Counted from the stretch's first letter, positions 27,729 to 36,303 are shown. The stretch: DNA of 64,000 nucleotides from Halomonas huangheensis (GCF_001431725.1 NZ_CP013106.1:434001-498000); one strand, 5' to 3'. The notes: a model not told the origin generated them from the sequence alone. A program made the numbers and translations.

Positions 27729-27773
27729 CGCCTGATGTTATATCGGCCGTTTACAGCACGGCTATTTCAGGCG
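27729..27773. terminator. Hairpin between convergent GGDEF-EAL and SDR genes
   Basis: CGCCTGA (27729-27735) pairs with TCAGGCG (27767-27773) around an inner GCCGT/ACGGC pairing. It lies in the 39-base gap between convergent genes and includes the SDR stop. It is a probable bidirectional terminator without a strong U-tract. Confidence 0.4.
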
Positions 27774-28516
27774 ATGCCGCCGTTGGCACGAATGACTTGG
27801 CCATTGATCCATTCCGCTTCAGGGCGCACGAGAAAGGCAACCAACTCGGCGATATCCCGAGGCTCGCCGAGGCGTTCCAACGGAGACATATTGGCGAAAC
27901 TCTCAATCTGTTCAGCACTCTTGCCGTTCCGGAACAGTTCGGTATCCACCGGACCGGGTGCTACCGCATTGACGGTTATTCGACGGCCCCTCAGCTCTCG
28001 GGCGTAGATCCGGGTAAAGGACTCCACCGCGGCCTTGGTAGCGTTGTAGATGGCATAACCGGGTAGGTTGAGTGCCAGCGCTGAGCTGGAAATATTGATG
28101 ATGCGGCCGCCTTCATCGAGACGGCTTGAGGCCTCGCGCAGGGTGTTGAAGGTGCCTTTGGTGTTGGTGTCGAAGTGCTGGTTATAGAGTTCGTCACTGA
28201 CTTCGGCCAGAGGAATGGTGGTCAGGACTCCTGCGTTGTTGATCAATACATCGACGCGGCCGAACTGTTCCATGGTGGCATCGAACAGGCGGGCGACGTC
28301 ATCGCTACTGGTGACATCCGCCTGTTGTGCAAAGGCCTGACCGCCCTGGGCTTCGATTTCTTCGACCAGCGACTCGGCACGTTCCACGCTGCTGGAATAG
28401 TTGATCACGACAGCAAAGCCGTCATTGGCAAGGCGCCGGCATATATCGGCGCCAATGCCGCGTGAGCCACCGGTAACAATGGCGACACGCGGCTGTTCGG
28501 GTGTCAGCGATGACAT
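27767..28516 (-). CDS. SDR-family NAD(P)-dependent oxidoreductase
   Basis: The 249-residue classical short-chain dehydrogenase has the cofactor motif TGGSRGIG (about 15-22) and the NNAG motif. The catalytic Ser is in INISSSALALN, and the Tyr and Lys are in YAIYNATKAA. The C-terminal INGQVIRANGG is the usual ending. A GAGGAAT site sets ATG 28516. It is on the same strand as the SMP-30 lactonase and dgoD genes. It may therefore oxidise an aldose such as galactose to its lactone at the head of the pathway, though SDR substrates cannot be read from sequence. Confidence 0.85.
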   Translation of the reverse strand: MSSLTPEQPRVAIVTGGSRGIGADICRRLANDGFAVVINYSSSVERAESLVEEIEAQGGQAFAQQADVTSSDDVARLFDATMEQFGRVDVLINNAGVLTTIPLAEVSDELYNQHFDTNTKGTFNTLREASSRLDEGGRIINISSSALALNLPGYAIYNATKAAVESFTRIYARELRGRRITVNAVAPGPVDTELFRNGKSAEQIESFANMSPLERLGEPRDIAELVAFLVRPEAEWINGQVIRANGGIA

Positions 28517-28636
28517 GGATGATTCCTCGAGGGTGTTGCATATTACCCTCGTCGCTTGCCCTGGATTATGCAAGAGCGAACAGGGTCCAATGGCGCCCGA
28601 TCGCTCTGAAACATGATATTCCTGTCAGACACCGCC

Positions 28637-29596
28637 CTAGCGAAGGTGTAGCGGTTCATCGGCCTGGCCGCGAACACCAGGCAGAATATCGGCCAGCTCG
28701 ATGACAAAGGTCGCACCGTGCTGCAGGCCGTCATCAAGGTTATCCAGCCCTTCGGTGGCGGTGGTAATCAGCAGAGTGTCGAGATTTGCACCGCCGAATG
28801 CCGGGCATGTGGTGTGGTTGGCGGCCACCTTGATATGCGCAACCTCCTCACCCTCCGGCGAAAGCCGGGCGACTCGACCTGCTCCCCACAGGGCAAGCCA
28901 CATGTAGCCATCAGCATCGATTACCGCTCCGTCCGGCGAGCCGATATCGTCGCTGAAATCGGCCCACACCTCGGGCGCGACCAGCTCATCGGGTTGGGTG
29001 TCCTGGCTGAAGGGCGTGCCATCCTCGCGCAACGGAAAGCCCTGATCATCCAGGCGCCAGCGCATCACTTTCTGGGTAGGAGTATCGGCAAACCATGCGT
29101 AGTGGCCGTCGGCAGAGAAACAGATCGCATTGGGAATGCTGATCTGGCGGCGTAAAACCGTCACTTCACCACGATAGAGGCGATACAGGCTCCCGGCTTC
29201 CGGCTGCGCAGACTTGCCCATCGACGAAAACCACAGTCCACCATGACGATCGAGGCGCGCATCATTACTGCGGGTCACGCCGTTGTCGGCCTCGACATCG
29301 CGCCATGGCGAGACAGTGCCATGGGCATGCTCCATGACCATCAGCCCGTGTTCGGTGACCAGTAGATCATCACCATCGGACAATGGAGCAGCAAAGGACG
29401 TCAGCTGCGCCAGCTCGATAATCCGATGTTGATCATCCTCAAGGCGATGGCGGTGAAGCTGGCGGCCGATGATATCCAGCCAGCGAAACTCGCCACGTGC
29501 GGCGTCCCAGCCCGGCCCCTCACCCAGCTCACAACGCTGGTCATGCAGCACTCTGGCCTCACCCAGGCAGGGAGAGGAGGGCGTCTTGTTGTTCAT
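28637..29596 (-). CDS. SMP-30/gluconolactonase-family sugar lactonase
   Basis: This 319-residue six-bladed beta-propeller enzyme has the SMP-30 signatures: CELGEGPGWDAARGEFRWLDI with the metal-binding Glu, a conserved Asn in SIPNAICFSADGHYAWFADT, and the catalytic Asp in SPDGAVIDADGYMWLALW. It should hydrolyse a sugar-acid lactone such as galactonolactone. AAGGAG sets ATG 29596. The IS3-family element ends only 84 bases upstream, so its original link to the dgoD transcript is probably cut or altered. Confidence 0.87.
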   Translation of the reverse strand: MNNKTPSSPCLGEARVLHDQRCELGEGPGWDAARGEFRWLDIIGRQLHRHRLEDDQHRIIELAQLTSFAAPLSDGDDLLVTEHGLMVMEHAHGTVSPWRDVEADNGVTRSNDARLDRHGGLWFSSMGKSAQPEAGSLYRLYRGEVTVLRRQISIPNAICFSADGHYAWFADTPTQKVMRWRLDDQGFPLREDGTPFSQDTQPDELVAPEVWADFSDDIGSPDGAVIDADGYMWLALWGAGRVARLSPEGEEVAHIKVAANHTTCPAFGGANLDTLLITTATEGLDNLDDGLQHGATFVIELADILPGVRGQADEPLHLR

Positions 29597-29620
29597 ATTT
29601 GAGTCTCCTTGTGGGAAAGA

Positions 29621-29679
29621 GATCAGATGGAAGAGGTCCTCGTAAGCTTTACAGTCAATTGTCATCGCCCGCAGCTTTC
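29621..29679 (-). repeat. Dispersed repeat, copy A (interrupted by IS)
   Basis: The core AAGCTTTACAGTCAATTG plus flanks matches copy B at 33065-33123 almost base for base, in the same orientation. Copy A is broken by the IS3-family element. Joining 29679 to 30941 across the insertion restores the TTCTTCC-rich tail seen in copy B. Confidence 0.8.
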
Positions 29680-29711
29680 TGGTGTGCCCCTGAAAAAGTA
29701 GACACCTCGGT

Positions 29712-30518
29712 TTAGGCCGCCAACTCGTAGTCCCTGGGGGTTAATCCGCCCAGGGTCTCGTGAGCGCGGACTCCATCGTAGTACTCTTCAATGTAGTATT
29801 TCACCGCCTTCTTCATTTCCTCACGCGTCACCAGCCCCAGATGATGCAGCCACTCCCGCTTCATCAGAGAAAAGAAACTCTCTGCACAGGCGTTGTCCCA
29901 ACAGTTCCCTCGCCGAGACATGCTGATCGTAAAGCCGGCCCCATTCAGTGTTTTCAGCACGTCCTCACTGCGATACTGAGCTCCCTGATCTGAGTGGAAC
30001 AGGCTGTCTCCCTCAGTGATCGACCGCCAGCTCAGCGCCTCCACTACAGCTTCTTTCACCAGGGTGGCATCCACCTGAGGGCTGCAGGCATGACCGACCA
30101 CGCGACGCGAGTACAGGTCCATGACCGTAGCAATGTAGAGCCAGCCTTCCTGACACCGAACCTGAGTGATGTCCGATACCCAGACACGGTCAGGCTCGTC
30201 GACACAGAAGCCTCTGTTGAGCAGATTGGGGCGTACCGGGATACCGGGCTTTGGTTTGCGCCAACCAGGGCGAGGAGCTGTCACAGAGCGATATCCCATG
30301 CGCTGAAGCAGTCGTTGGACTCGGTTCTGGCTGCAGATGAAGCCTGACTGCACTGCGGAATACCAGAGCTTGCGGTAGCCGGGAATCCCATGCTGCTGCT
30401 CAGCTTCCTGATGCAGAAACATCGACAGTGCTTGATTGGCCTGGCAGCGCTTCGATGGCGTCCTGGACGCCCAGCGATAGAAGCCGGATCGAGACACTCC
30501 GAGTACTTTGCACATCAT
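29712..30518 (-). CDS. IS3-family transposase OrfB (integrase core)
   Basis: The 268-residue frame carries the rve integrase domain. The DDE residues are visible: Asp in VWVSDITQV, Asp in FHSDQGAQY and Glu in NACAESFFSLMKRE. It begins MMCKVLGVSRSGFYRW, but the natural product is probably the OrfAB fusion made by -1 frameshifting at 30599-30605. The open frame continues upstream of this ATG to the slippery site. Confidence 0.92.
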   Translation of the reverse strand: MMCKVLGVSRSGFYRWASRTPSKRCQANQALSMFLHQEAEQQHGIPGYRKLWYSAVQSGFICSQNRVQRLLQRMGYRSVTAPRPGWRKPKPGIPVRPNLLNRGFCVDEPDRVWVSDITQVRCQEGWLYIATVMDLYSRRVVGHACSPQVDATLVKEAVVEALSWRSITEGDSLFHSDQGAQYRSEDVLKTLNGAGFTISMSRRGNCWDNACAESFFSLMKREWLHHLGLVTREEMKKAVKYYIEEYYDGVRAHETLGGLTPRDYELAA

Positions 30519-30565
30519 GGCGACCGGATATTGATCACCATGAAAACGCTGGATGAAGCGGAACC

Positions 30566-30883
30566 TTACTTCATGCCCTTGGCAAAGTACTCTTCGGCCT
30601 TTTTTAGGATCTCTACCTCCAGCTCCTTGCGTGCCAACTGCTTGCGGAGCTGGCGGTTCTCGCGTTCGAGGTCAGCCAGGCTCTTCGAGGCTCCCCGGTT
30701 GGGCAGTGGCTTCTGATCCTTCTCATGAGTCGACACGTGCTCTCTCCTCCACCGTTCAAGGACACTGGTAGGTACGTCGAACCTGGCAGCAATGACCGCT
30801 TGGGAATCCGCCGATTCCAGAGAGCACTGAACCACATGCTGCTTGAATTCAGGCGTATACCGACGACGTGTACGTAGAAGCAT
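30566..30883 (-). CDS. IS3-family transposase OrfA (helix-turn-helix)
   Basis: The 105-residue protein has an N-terminal helix-turn-helix (YTPEFKQHVVQCSLESADSQAVIAARFDVPTSVLERWRREH) and a C-terminal leucine-rich coiled coil (SLADLERENRQLRKQLARKELEVEILKKA). It binds the IS ends. ATG 30883 is chosen for its AGGAG with 7-base spacing; ATG 30898 is an alternative. The stop is downstream of the AAAAAAG slippery heptamer, in the arrangement normal for IS3. Confidence 0.9.
   Translation of the reverse strand: MLLRTRRRYTPEFKQHVVQCSLESADSQAVIAARFDVPTSVLERWRREHVSTHEKDQKPLPNRGASKSLADLERENRQLRKQLARKELEVEILKKAEEYFAKGMK
30599..30605 (-). other. Programmed -1 frameshift site (A AAA AAG)
   Basis: On the minus strand the orfA codons CTA AAA AAG contain the classical A-AAA-AAG slippery heptamer in the correct phase. 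A slip to -1 enters the open frame that leads into orfB and would give the OrfAB transposase fusion. Confidence 0.8.
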
Positions 30884-30937
30884 GACACCTCTCCTCATCC
30901 TGTAAAGGGAGGTGTCTACAAAATCGGGGGCATAGCA

Positions 30938-30984
30938 TTCTTCCTTCTTCCTTCTTCCTTCTTCCTTCTTCCTTCTTCCTTCTT
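30938..30984 (-). repeat. Heptanucleotide microsatellite (TTCTTCC)n
   Basis: Six perfect TTCTTCC units and a partial seventh follow the right end of the IS and stop 5 bases before the dgoD stop codon. The tract is the tail of dispersed repeat copy A; copy B has fewer than two units, so length varies between copies. Confidence 0.85.
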
Positions 30985-30988
30985 TCGA

Positions 30989-32137
30989 TTACCACTCCGC
31001 TACTGAGCCGTCCTCATGCTGCCATACCGGGTTACGCCAGCGGTGGCCGACCTTGGCGCGCTCCTCGACGAATTCCTCGTTGATCTCGACGCCGAGGCCG
31101 GGGCCATCGGGGATCGCGCAGTAACCGTCTTCGATGGACAGAGCCGATTTGTCGACGAGGTAGTCGAGCACGTCGTTGTCCTTGTTGTAGTGGATACCCA
31201 TGCTCTGTTCCTGGATAAAGGCGTTGTGACACACCGCATCCAGTTGCAGCGAGGCGGCTAGCGTCAACGGTCCCAGCGGGCAGTGTGGGGCCAGCGCCAC
31301 GTCATAGGCCGAGGCCAGGGTAGCGATCTTGAGCCCTTCACTGATACCGCCGCAGTGTGACAGGTCCGGTTGCACGATATCGACCATGTTGTCGGCCAGC
31401 AGATCGCGGAAGGCAAAGCGCGTGTGCAGGCGTTCACCGGTGGCGATGGGGGTGGCGAGGTCCTGGGCGATGCTCTTGAGCATCGGTAGGTGCTCAGGGG
31501 CTACCGGCTCCTCGATGAACATCAGGTGGTAGGGTTCCAGTTCACGCAACAGGGTCTTGGCCATGGGGCGATGCACGCGGCCATGAAAGTCGACTGCGAT
31601 ACCGACATCGGGGCCCACGGCGTCACGCGCTTCGGCGATACGTGCCACGGCGTCGTCGATCTTGCTGTGGGAGTCGACAATCTGCAGTTCCGGAGTGCCG
31701 TTCATCTTGAAAGCGGTAAAACCCTGGTCCACCAACGCTTTCGCACCGACACCGACGTCGGAAGGGCGGTCACCACCGGTCCAGGCATACATACGCATCT
31801 TGTTGCGCACCTTGCCACCGAGCAGTTGGTGGACAGGAACGCCCAGCTCACGACCCTTGAGGTCCCACAGCGCCTGGTCGATACCGGCGATGGCCGACAT
31901 CAGAATCGGTCCGCCACGATAGAAACCCGCGCGATACATCACGTTCCACAGGTGCTCGATATTGCGCGGGTCTTCGCCGATCAGGTAGTCGGACAGTTCG
32001 TGTACCGCTGCCTCGACGGTGGCAGCACGGCCTTCGATGACCGGCTCGCCCCAACCGTAGACGCCTTCATCGGTCTCGATCTTGAGAAACAACCAGCGCG
32101 GTGGAACCTGCCAGGTCTTGAGCTTGGTGATCTTCAT
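30989..32137 (-). CDS. dgoD: D-galactonate dehydratase-type enolase-superfamily enzyme
   Basis: The 382-residue mandelate-racemase-group enzyme dehydrates D-galactonate to 2-keto-3-deoxygalactonate. The barrel motifs are present: [16 protein letters not shown] (metal Asp and catalytic His), [14 protein letters not shown] (metal Glu) and [11 protein letters not shown] (catalytic His). Length and N-terminus ([25 protein letters not shown]) agree with DgoD. Its ATG overlaps the stop of the upstream regulator gene as TAATG. The downstream kinase and aldolase of the DeLey-Doudoroff route are not in the window. Confidence 0.88.
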   Translation of the reverse strand: MKITKLKTWQVPPRWLFLKIETDEGVYGWGEPVIEGRAATVEAAVHELSDYLIGEDPRNIEHLWNVMYRAGFYRGGPILMSAIAGIDQALWDLKGRELGVPVHQLLGGKVRNKMRMYAWTGGDRPSDVGVGAKALVDQGFTAFKMNGTPELQIVDSHSKIDDAVARIAEARDAVGPDVGIAVDFHGRVHRPMAKTLLRELEPYHLMFIEEPVAPEHLPMLKSIAQDLATPIATGERLHTRFAFRDLLADNMVDIVQPDLSHCGGISEGLKIATLASAYDVALAPHCPLGPLTLAASLQLDAVCHNAFIQEQSMGIHYNKDNDVLDYLVDKSALSIEDGYCAIPDGPGLGVEINEEFVEERAKVGHRWRNPVWQHEDGSVAEW

Positions 32138-32955
32138 TATCGGTGGTCCTTGATATCGACAGCGCGGGTATTATCCAGCGCCTGGGGGGATGGAAGAGAG
32201 TCCTCTGCGACTTGCTCCAGCGCCAGATCCCGTGCGGTACGTTGCAGCAGTTGTTGAGTTGCCTCACGAGCGTGGGAAGGTTGGCGCAGGCGTATGGCAT
32301 CGAGCAACTGGCGGTGATGGTCGAGACTTTCGGCCAGATCCACGGCATGGTCATGGGAGCGCTGGATCAGTGCCATGATCGCCGGCCGCAGCAACATGCC
32401 CATCTGCCTCCAGATCAGGCTGTGACTGGCACGATAGATGGCATCATGAAAGGCTACGTCATACTCGCTGTGAGATAGACGCTGGTCCTGCTGACCTGCC
32501 GTTTCACGCATGCCGTGAAAGGCCTTCTCGATACGGGATAGATCATCGCCGGAGGCATGTGTCGCTGCCAGCTCGCTGATATAGGGCTCGGCTGCCAGAC
32601 GGAAGGCAAAGACTTCATGAATCAGACGTGGATGGGGCGTATTCAGGCCGGCCATCCAGCGGCTCATCTGGGGGGCCAGCAAGTGCCAGTCACTGATGTT
32701 GCGAATGATGCTGCCACGCCCGGCGGTGCGGTCGATCAAACCCACAGCGCTGAGTTCGCCAAGCGCATTGCGTACCCGATTTCGGCTGATGTCAAAGTGG
32801 CTGCAGAGGTCCATTTCACGGGGAAAGGCTTCTCCGCTCTGCCAGTGGCCGGACAGGATCGCCTGAGCCAGACAATCGGCCAGCTCAGTGGCGCTATCGC
32901 CGATCTGCTGGTGGGGCAACCGGGATAAAGGGTCCGTCGTGGTCTCGGATGGCAT
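32137..32955 (-). CDS. GntR-family (FCD) regulator of the dgo-type operon
   Basis: The 272-residue regulator has an N-terminal winged helix ([44 protein letters not shown]). An FCD domain follows, with the expected His/Asp ligand positions around [14 protein letters not shown] and [12 protein letters not shown]. It is the first gene of the operon, joined to dgoD by a TAATG overlap. It probably represses its own operon through the paired sites at 33001-33032. By analogy with DgoR the effector could be galactonate. Confidence 0.85.
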   Translation of the reverse strand: MPSETTTDPLSRLPHQQIGDSATELADCLAQAILSGHWQSGEAFPREMDLCSHFDISRNRVRNALGELSAVGLIDRTAGRGSIIRNISDWHLLAPQMSRWMAGLNTPHPRLIHEVFAFRLAAEPYISELAATHASGDDLSRIEKAFHGMRETAGQQDQRLSHSEYDVAFHDAIYRASHSLIWRQMGMLLRPAIMALIQRSHDHAVDLAESLDHHRQLLDAIRLRQPSHAREATQQLLQRTARDLALEQVAEDSLPSPQALDNTRAVDIKDHR

Positions 32956-33000
32956 GTCTCGACTGCTCGACTCTGGGTGGATGCAATGCTGAGGAAGTAT

Positions 33001-33032
33001 TTGTCAGATAATAGTCTAGAAATGTCTGACAA
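33001..33032. promoter_or_regulatory. Paired FCD-GntR operators
   Basis: TTGTCAGATAA (33001-33011) and ATGTCTGACAA (33022-33032) each match the FCD-GntR-type palindrome TTGTCNGACAA in 10 of 11 positions. Their centres are 21 bp apart, about two helical turns. They lie 46-77 bases before the regulator start, well placed for autorepression. Confidence 0.6.
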
Positions 33033-33064
33033 TTAGTGCAAGAGGGCAGAATGAAGAACAAAGA

Positions 33065-33133
33065 GGTCAGAGGGAAGAGGTCTTCATAAGCTTTACAGTC
33101 AATTGCCATCGCCCGCAGCCTTCTTCCTTCTTA
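33065..33133 (-). repeat. Dispersed repeat, copy B
   Basis: The second, uninterrupted copy of the repeat found at 29621-29679, in the same orientation, ends in a short TTCTTCC tract. The core AAGCTTTACAGTCAATTG and GCCCGCAGC are identical between copies. It separates the dgo-type operon from the end of the aryl polyene cluster and overlaps the tail of the PPTase gene. Confidence 0.8.
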
Positions 33134-33748
33134 CGCCTTACGGTTTGAAAGCTCCATCACCACTTCACTGGACTGCGACCAGCGGATATCGAGGTCTGCG
33201 TAGGGGCCGCACAGGCTTAGTGTGGCTGCTTTAGTCTGAGCCGACCAGGCATGAATGTCGCCTTCGGGGGCGAGGTTTGTCAGCCGCATCGCCAGCACAT
33301 GGGAGGGTTGCTGGCCTTGCAGCCAGGCGAGCTTGAACAGTGCTTCGTAGCTTGTCCAGGCGCGGTAGAAGGCTGACAGGCGATCCTCGGCGGCGTGGAT
33401 ACGCTGCCGGACTTCGGGTTCGGGCAGCATCTCGATCAAGGCATCGAGGCGTTGAAGATGACGCGCTACCGGCACCTCGAGATCGAGGCCCAGCGGGCGG
33501 TTGGCGAGGCCGGCGACCACCATGCCGCGACGGTGGCTCAGAACGGGGGTGTATTCGGCAGGCAGGGCGGGATGGCGTGGGGGGCCGCTGCCGCGAGGAG
33601 ACCAGGCGTGGAGCGGACAGTCGAAGCCTTGTAGCGTGGCAAGTTCACTGAGTAGTTCGCGGCCACTCTGTGAGGATGCTGCTGCATCGGGACAATTGCA
33701 GCGCCCCGCCAGTATCAGACGGGGCGGCAGTGTGCCGTCGGGCGACAT
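33131..33748 (-). CDS. 4'-phosphopantetheinyl transferase-like protein
   Basis: The 205-residue protein resembles the AcpT/Sfp superfamily. It has LGLDLE, matching the metal-binding G-x-D-x-E, and FYRAWTSYEALFKL, matching W-[ST]-x-K-E-A-x-x-K except that the first lysine is a tyrosine. It would attach phosphopantetheine to the two ACPs of the aryl polyene cluster (ApeE, ApeF), of which it is the last gene. The start is uncertain: ATG 33748, or ATG 33787 overlapping the preceding gene. The Lys-to-Tyr change may lower activity. Confidence 0.72.
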   Translation of the reverse strand: MSPDGTLPPRLILAGRCNCPDAAASSQSGRELLSELATLQGFDCPLHAWSPRGSGPPRHPALPAEYTPVLSHRRGMVVAGLANRPLGLDLEVPVARHLQRLDALIEMLPEPEVRQRIHAAEDRLSAFYRAWTSYEALFKLAWLQGQQPSHVLAMRLTNLAPEGDIHAWSAQTKAATLSLCGPYADLDIRWSQSSEVVMELSNRKA

Positions 33749-33767
33749 GTCGCTGGATGGAAGCGTC

Positions 33768-34220
33768 TTACGGCAGGGTGACGACATCGCCACGCAGAGA
33801 CACACCAGCCATCAATGCACCGGCATGGCACTCATATTCCGTGTCGGATTCGAACTCTTTCTGATCGTAGAAGCTCCTGATATTGATGACCGCATTGCCG
33901 CCTTCTTCCTTGGCGCGATCCTGGAGGGCAATCAGTGCCGACAGCATTACCCAACGGCAGGCTTCTTCATCGGTCTTGTTCAAGGCGTTGGTCTTGCGGT
34001 TGGTGACCACGGGACCGTGTTCCTCAACGGGCTGAGCAGTGGAGGTTGGACTGAAGACCAGACGAATACTGGTATCCAGGCCAGCCTTGCCGTCCGTTGA
34101 GTCAAGAACTTCCTGAATCGGCATGAAATAGGGAGTATCGCGTGCCACGGCCTGAGAGGACATCATGGCCATGCTGCCGATTATCAGTAATGCACTAGTC
34201 AACCATCTTGCTGTATTCAT
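33768..34220 (-). CDS. Small exported protein of aryl polyene cluster
   Basis: The 150-residue protein has a signal peptide (about residues 1-26, cleaved near SQAVARD) and a soluble domain with an alternating pattern ending DRAKEEGGNAVINIRSFYDQKEFESDTEYECHAGALMAGVSLRG. Similar small periplasmic proteins are found in aryl polyene clusters, where they are often mislabelled 'excinuclease'; no nuclease motif is present. The function is unknown. AAGGGA sets ATG 34220. Confidence 0.65.
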   Translation of the reverse strand: MNTARWLTSALLIIGSMAMMSSQAVARDTPYFMPIQEVLDSTDGKAGLDTSIRLVFSPTSTAQPVEEHGPVVTNRKTNALNKTDEEACRWVMLSALIALQDRAKEEGGNAVINIRSFYDQKEFESDTEYECHAGALMAGVSLRGDVVTLP

Positions 34221-34318
34221 CGTGGCATTCCCTTGTGTGAAAGACACTTGTGATGTAGCGGTTGCTTAACCATGACAGCGCACGAGCACTGCGGGTTCAA
34301 ATCATCATCCTGTACCTT

Positions 34319-35578
34319 TCAGTCCCAGCGGCGAAAGATCAAGGAGGTATTGATACCGCCGAAGGCAAAGTTGTTGCTCATCACATACTCGCAGTCGATA
34401 CGATGCATCGTCTTGCGAAGATAGTTCAGTTCAGCACATTTAGGATCCGGTGTATCGAGATTGATGGTCGGATGAAACAGTCCTTCGCGCATCATCTCGA
34501 TGGCGGTCCATGCCTCCAGGGCCCCGCAGGCGCCGAGGGTGTGTCCGGTATAGCTCTTCAGTGAACTGATGGGCTGCCGAGAGCCGAAGACCGCCGCTGT
34601 GGCATGGGATTCGGCGAGGTCGCCGCGCTCAGTGGCGGTGCCATGAGCGCTGACATAGCCGATCTGCTCGGCCGACAGGTTGGCGTCGGCCAACGCATCG
34701 CGGATCGCGCGCTCCATGATCGCGGCATCCGGCTGCGTAACGTGGCGGCCATCGCTGTTACTGCCGTAGCCGACCAGCTCGGCATGAATGGGAGCGCCGC
34801 GCGCCAGAGCATGCTCGAGGTCTTCGAGAATCAGTGTCCCCGCTCCTTCTCCGATTACCAATCCATCGCGGTCTGCGTCGAAGGGCCGTGGAGTCGTCTC
34901 GGGAGCATCATTTCGGGTACTGGTGGCGAACAGGGTATCGAACACCGCCGCTTCGGTGGGCGATAATTCCTCACAGCCTCCAGTGATCATGGCCGTCTGG
35001 CGTCCGAAGCGAATCGCTTCATAGGCGTAGCCGATGCCCTGACTGCCTGATGTACAGGCACTGGAGGTAGTGTGGATGCGTCCGCGCACGCCAAGGAAGA
35101 CACCGATATTCACCGGTGCGGTATGAGCCATCATGCGGATATAGGAATTGGCATTCAGTCCATCGGTCGACTTGTTGATCAGCATATTGCCGAAGTCGAC
35201 CATGGCATCCGGCTCGCCGACCGAGGAGCCATAGGAAATCCCCATGGCGCCACTGCTGACCAGCTCATCACCCAGCAGACCAGCGTGCTCCAGGGCCAGT
35301 TCCGAGGCGCGAGCGGCCATGCGTGCGCCTCGCCCCATGCTGCGTACGGCCTTGCGATGGTAGTGCGGTGGTAGGGTGAATTCCTCGACAGGTCCGGCCA
35401 GTCGCGTATTGAGACCCTCGTAGACATCCCACTCGGCAATGTGACGAATACCGTTGGTACCTGCAGCAAGATGGGCACGAATCGTCGGCCAGTCGTTGCC
35501 GATCGGAGAGAAGCCGGCCATGCCGGTTACTACCACGCGCCGACCAAGGCCATCCGCGCGAGTTGCGCTTCTGCTCAT
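34319..35578 (-). CDS. apeR: Aryl polyene beta-ketoacyl-ACP synthase ApeR
   Basis: The 419-residue FabF-type ketosynthase has an intact Cys-His-His triad: Cys in TTSSACTSGSQG, His in YVSAHGTATERGD and His in KSYTGHTLGACG. It performs decarboxylative condensation in polyene formation, and in characterised clusters ApeR is a second stand-alone ketosynthase. The start ATG 35578 overlaps the apeQ stop as TGATG. A frame extending to 35641 is an overlap artefact. Assignment as ApeR rather than ApeO rests on gene order. Confidence 0.85.
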   Translation of the reverse strand: MSRSATRADGLGRRVVVTGMAGFSPIGNDWPTIRAHLAAGTNGIRHIAEWDVYEGLNTRLAGPVEEFTLPPHYHRKAVRSMGRGARMAARASELALEHAGLLGDELVSSGAMGISYGSSVGEPDAMVDFGNMLINKSTDGLNANSYIRMMAHTAPVNIGVFLGVRGRIHTTSSACTSGSQGIGYAYEAIRFGRQTAMITGGCEELSPTEAAVFDTLFATSTRNDAPETTPRPFDADRDGLVIGEGAGTLILEDLEHALARGAPIHAELVGYGSNSDGRHVTQPDAAIMERAIRDALADANLSAEQIGYVSAHGTATERGDLAESHATAAVFGSRQPISSLKSYTGHTLGACGALEAWTAIEMMREGLFHPTINLDTPDPKCAELNYLRKTMHRIDCEYVMSNNFAFGGINTSLIFRRWD

Positions 35579-36303
35579 CAGCACATTCCCCCATTGACGG
35601 CGATCACCTGACGAGTGATGTAGCTGGCATCCCGGGAGCACAGGAAGCTCACCGCGGCGGCCACTTCCTCGCTGGTGCCGGTACGCTGCATGGGAATCAT
35701 CTTCAGCGCTTCTTCACTGGCCAGGCCCTCGGTCATATCAGTATCGACCAGTCCCGGCGCTACTGCATTGACAGTAATTCGGCGCTTGGCGAGTTCAATC
35801 GCCAGTGCTTTGACTGCACCGATCAGTCCAGCCTTGGCGGCGCTATAGTTGACCTGCCCACGGTTGCCCATCAGGCCGGATACCGAGGACATCACTACAA
35901 TCCGGCCCGGTTTGCGCCGACGGACCATGGGCATGGTGACGGGCTTGACGACATTGTAGAAACCGTTCAGGCCGGTGTTGATGACACCGTCCCAGTCTGC
36001 ATCCGACAGTGCTGGAAAGGCGCCATCGGCGGTGATGCCTGCGTTGCAGACTACGCCGTAGTAAGCGCCGTGCTGTTCGATATCCTGTTCGAGAATGTCG
36101 CGGGCGTTGTCGCGATCGGTGACATCGAAGCTCAGAATACGTGCCTGTTGGCCCAGGGCCTGGATCTGCTCGGCAACGGCTTCGGCAGCATCTCGGCGCT
36201 CACGGCAGTGCAGCACGACGTCGAATCCATCGTGTGCCAGGCGCAAGGCGATTGCGCGGCCGATGCCACGGCTGGAGCCGGTGACAAGTATGCTATCGGT
36301 CAT
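35578..36303 (-). CDS. apeQ: 3-ketoacyl-ACP reductase ApeQ (FabG-like)
   Basis: The 241-residue SDR has the NADPH motif TGSSRGIG near residue 8 and NAGI. The catalytic Ser is in VMSSVSGLMGNRGQ, with Tyr-Lys in VNYSAAKAGLIG; the Tyr aligns with the Y of NYSAAK. It reduces the beta-keto group of the growing aryl polyene on ACP. It overlaps apeP as TAATG upstream and apeR as TGATG downstream. Confidence 0.9.
   Translation of the reverse strand: MTDSILVTGSSRGIGRAIALRLAHDGFDVVLHCRERRDAAEAVAEQIQALGQQARILSFDVTDRDNARDILEQDIEQHGAYYGVVCNAGITADGAFPALSDADWDGVINTGLNGFYNVVKPVTMPMVRRRKPGRIVVMSSVSGLMGNRGQVNYSAAKAGLIGAVKALAIELAKRRITVNAVAPGLVDTDMTEGLASEEALKMIPMQRTGTSEEVAAAVSFLCSRDASYITRQVIAVNGGMC

Larger units (their letters stand above)
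29680..30937 (-). mobile_element. Complete IS3-family insertion sequence (1258 bp)
   Basis: The imperfect 29-bp terminal inverted repeats (29680-29708 and 30909-30937; 22 of 29 identical, both beginning TG and sharing GTAGACACCTC) enclose two overlapping-phase transposase frames. A 3-bp target duplication TTC flanks it (29677-29679 and 30938-30940), as expected for IS3. The empty site can be reconstructed from the second repeat copy at 33.1 kb. Both frames and the slippery site look intact, so the element may be active. Confidence 0.9.

Noticed and set aside
30938..30984. CRISPR-like array
   Set aside because: The repeats are 7 bases with no spacers, so this is a simple-sequence tract.
33768..34220. 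Excinuclease-type label for the small exported protein
   Set aside because: It has a signal peptide, is only 150 residues long and lacks ATPase or nuclease motifs.
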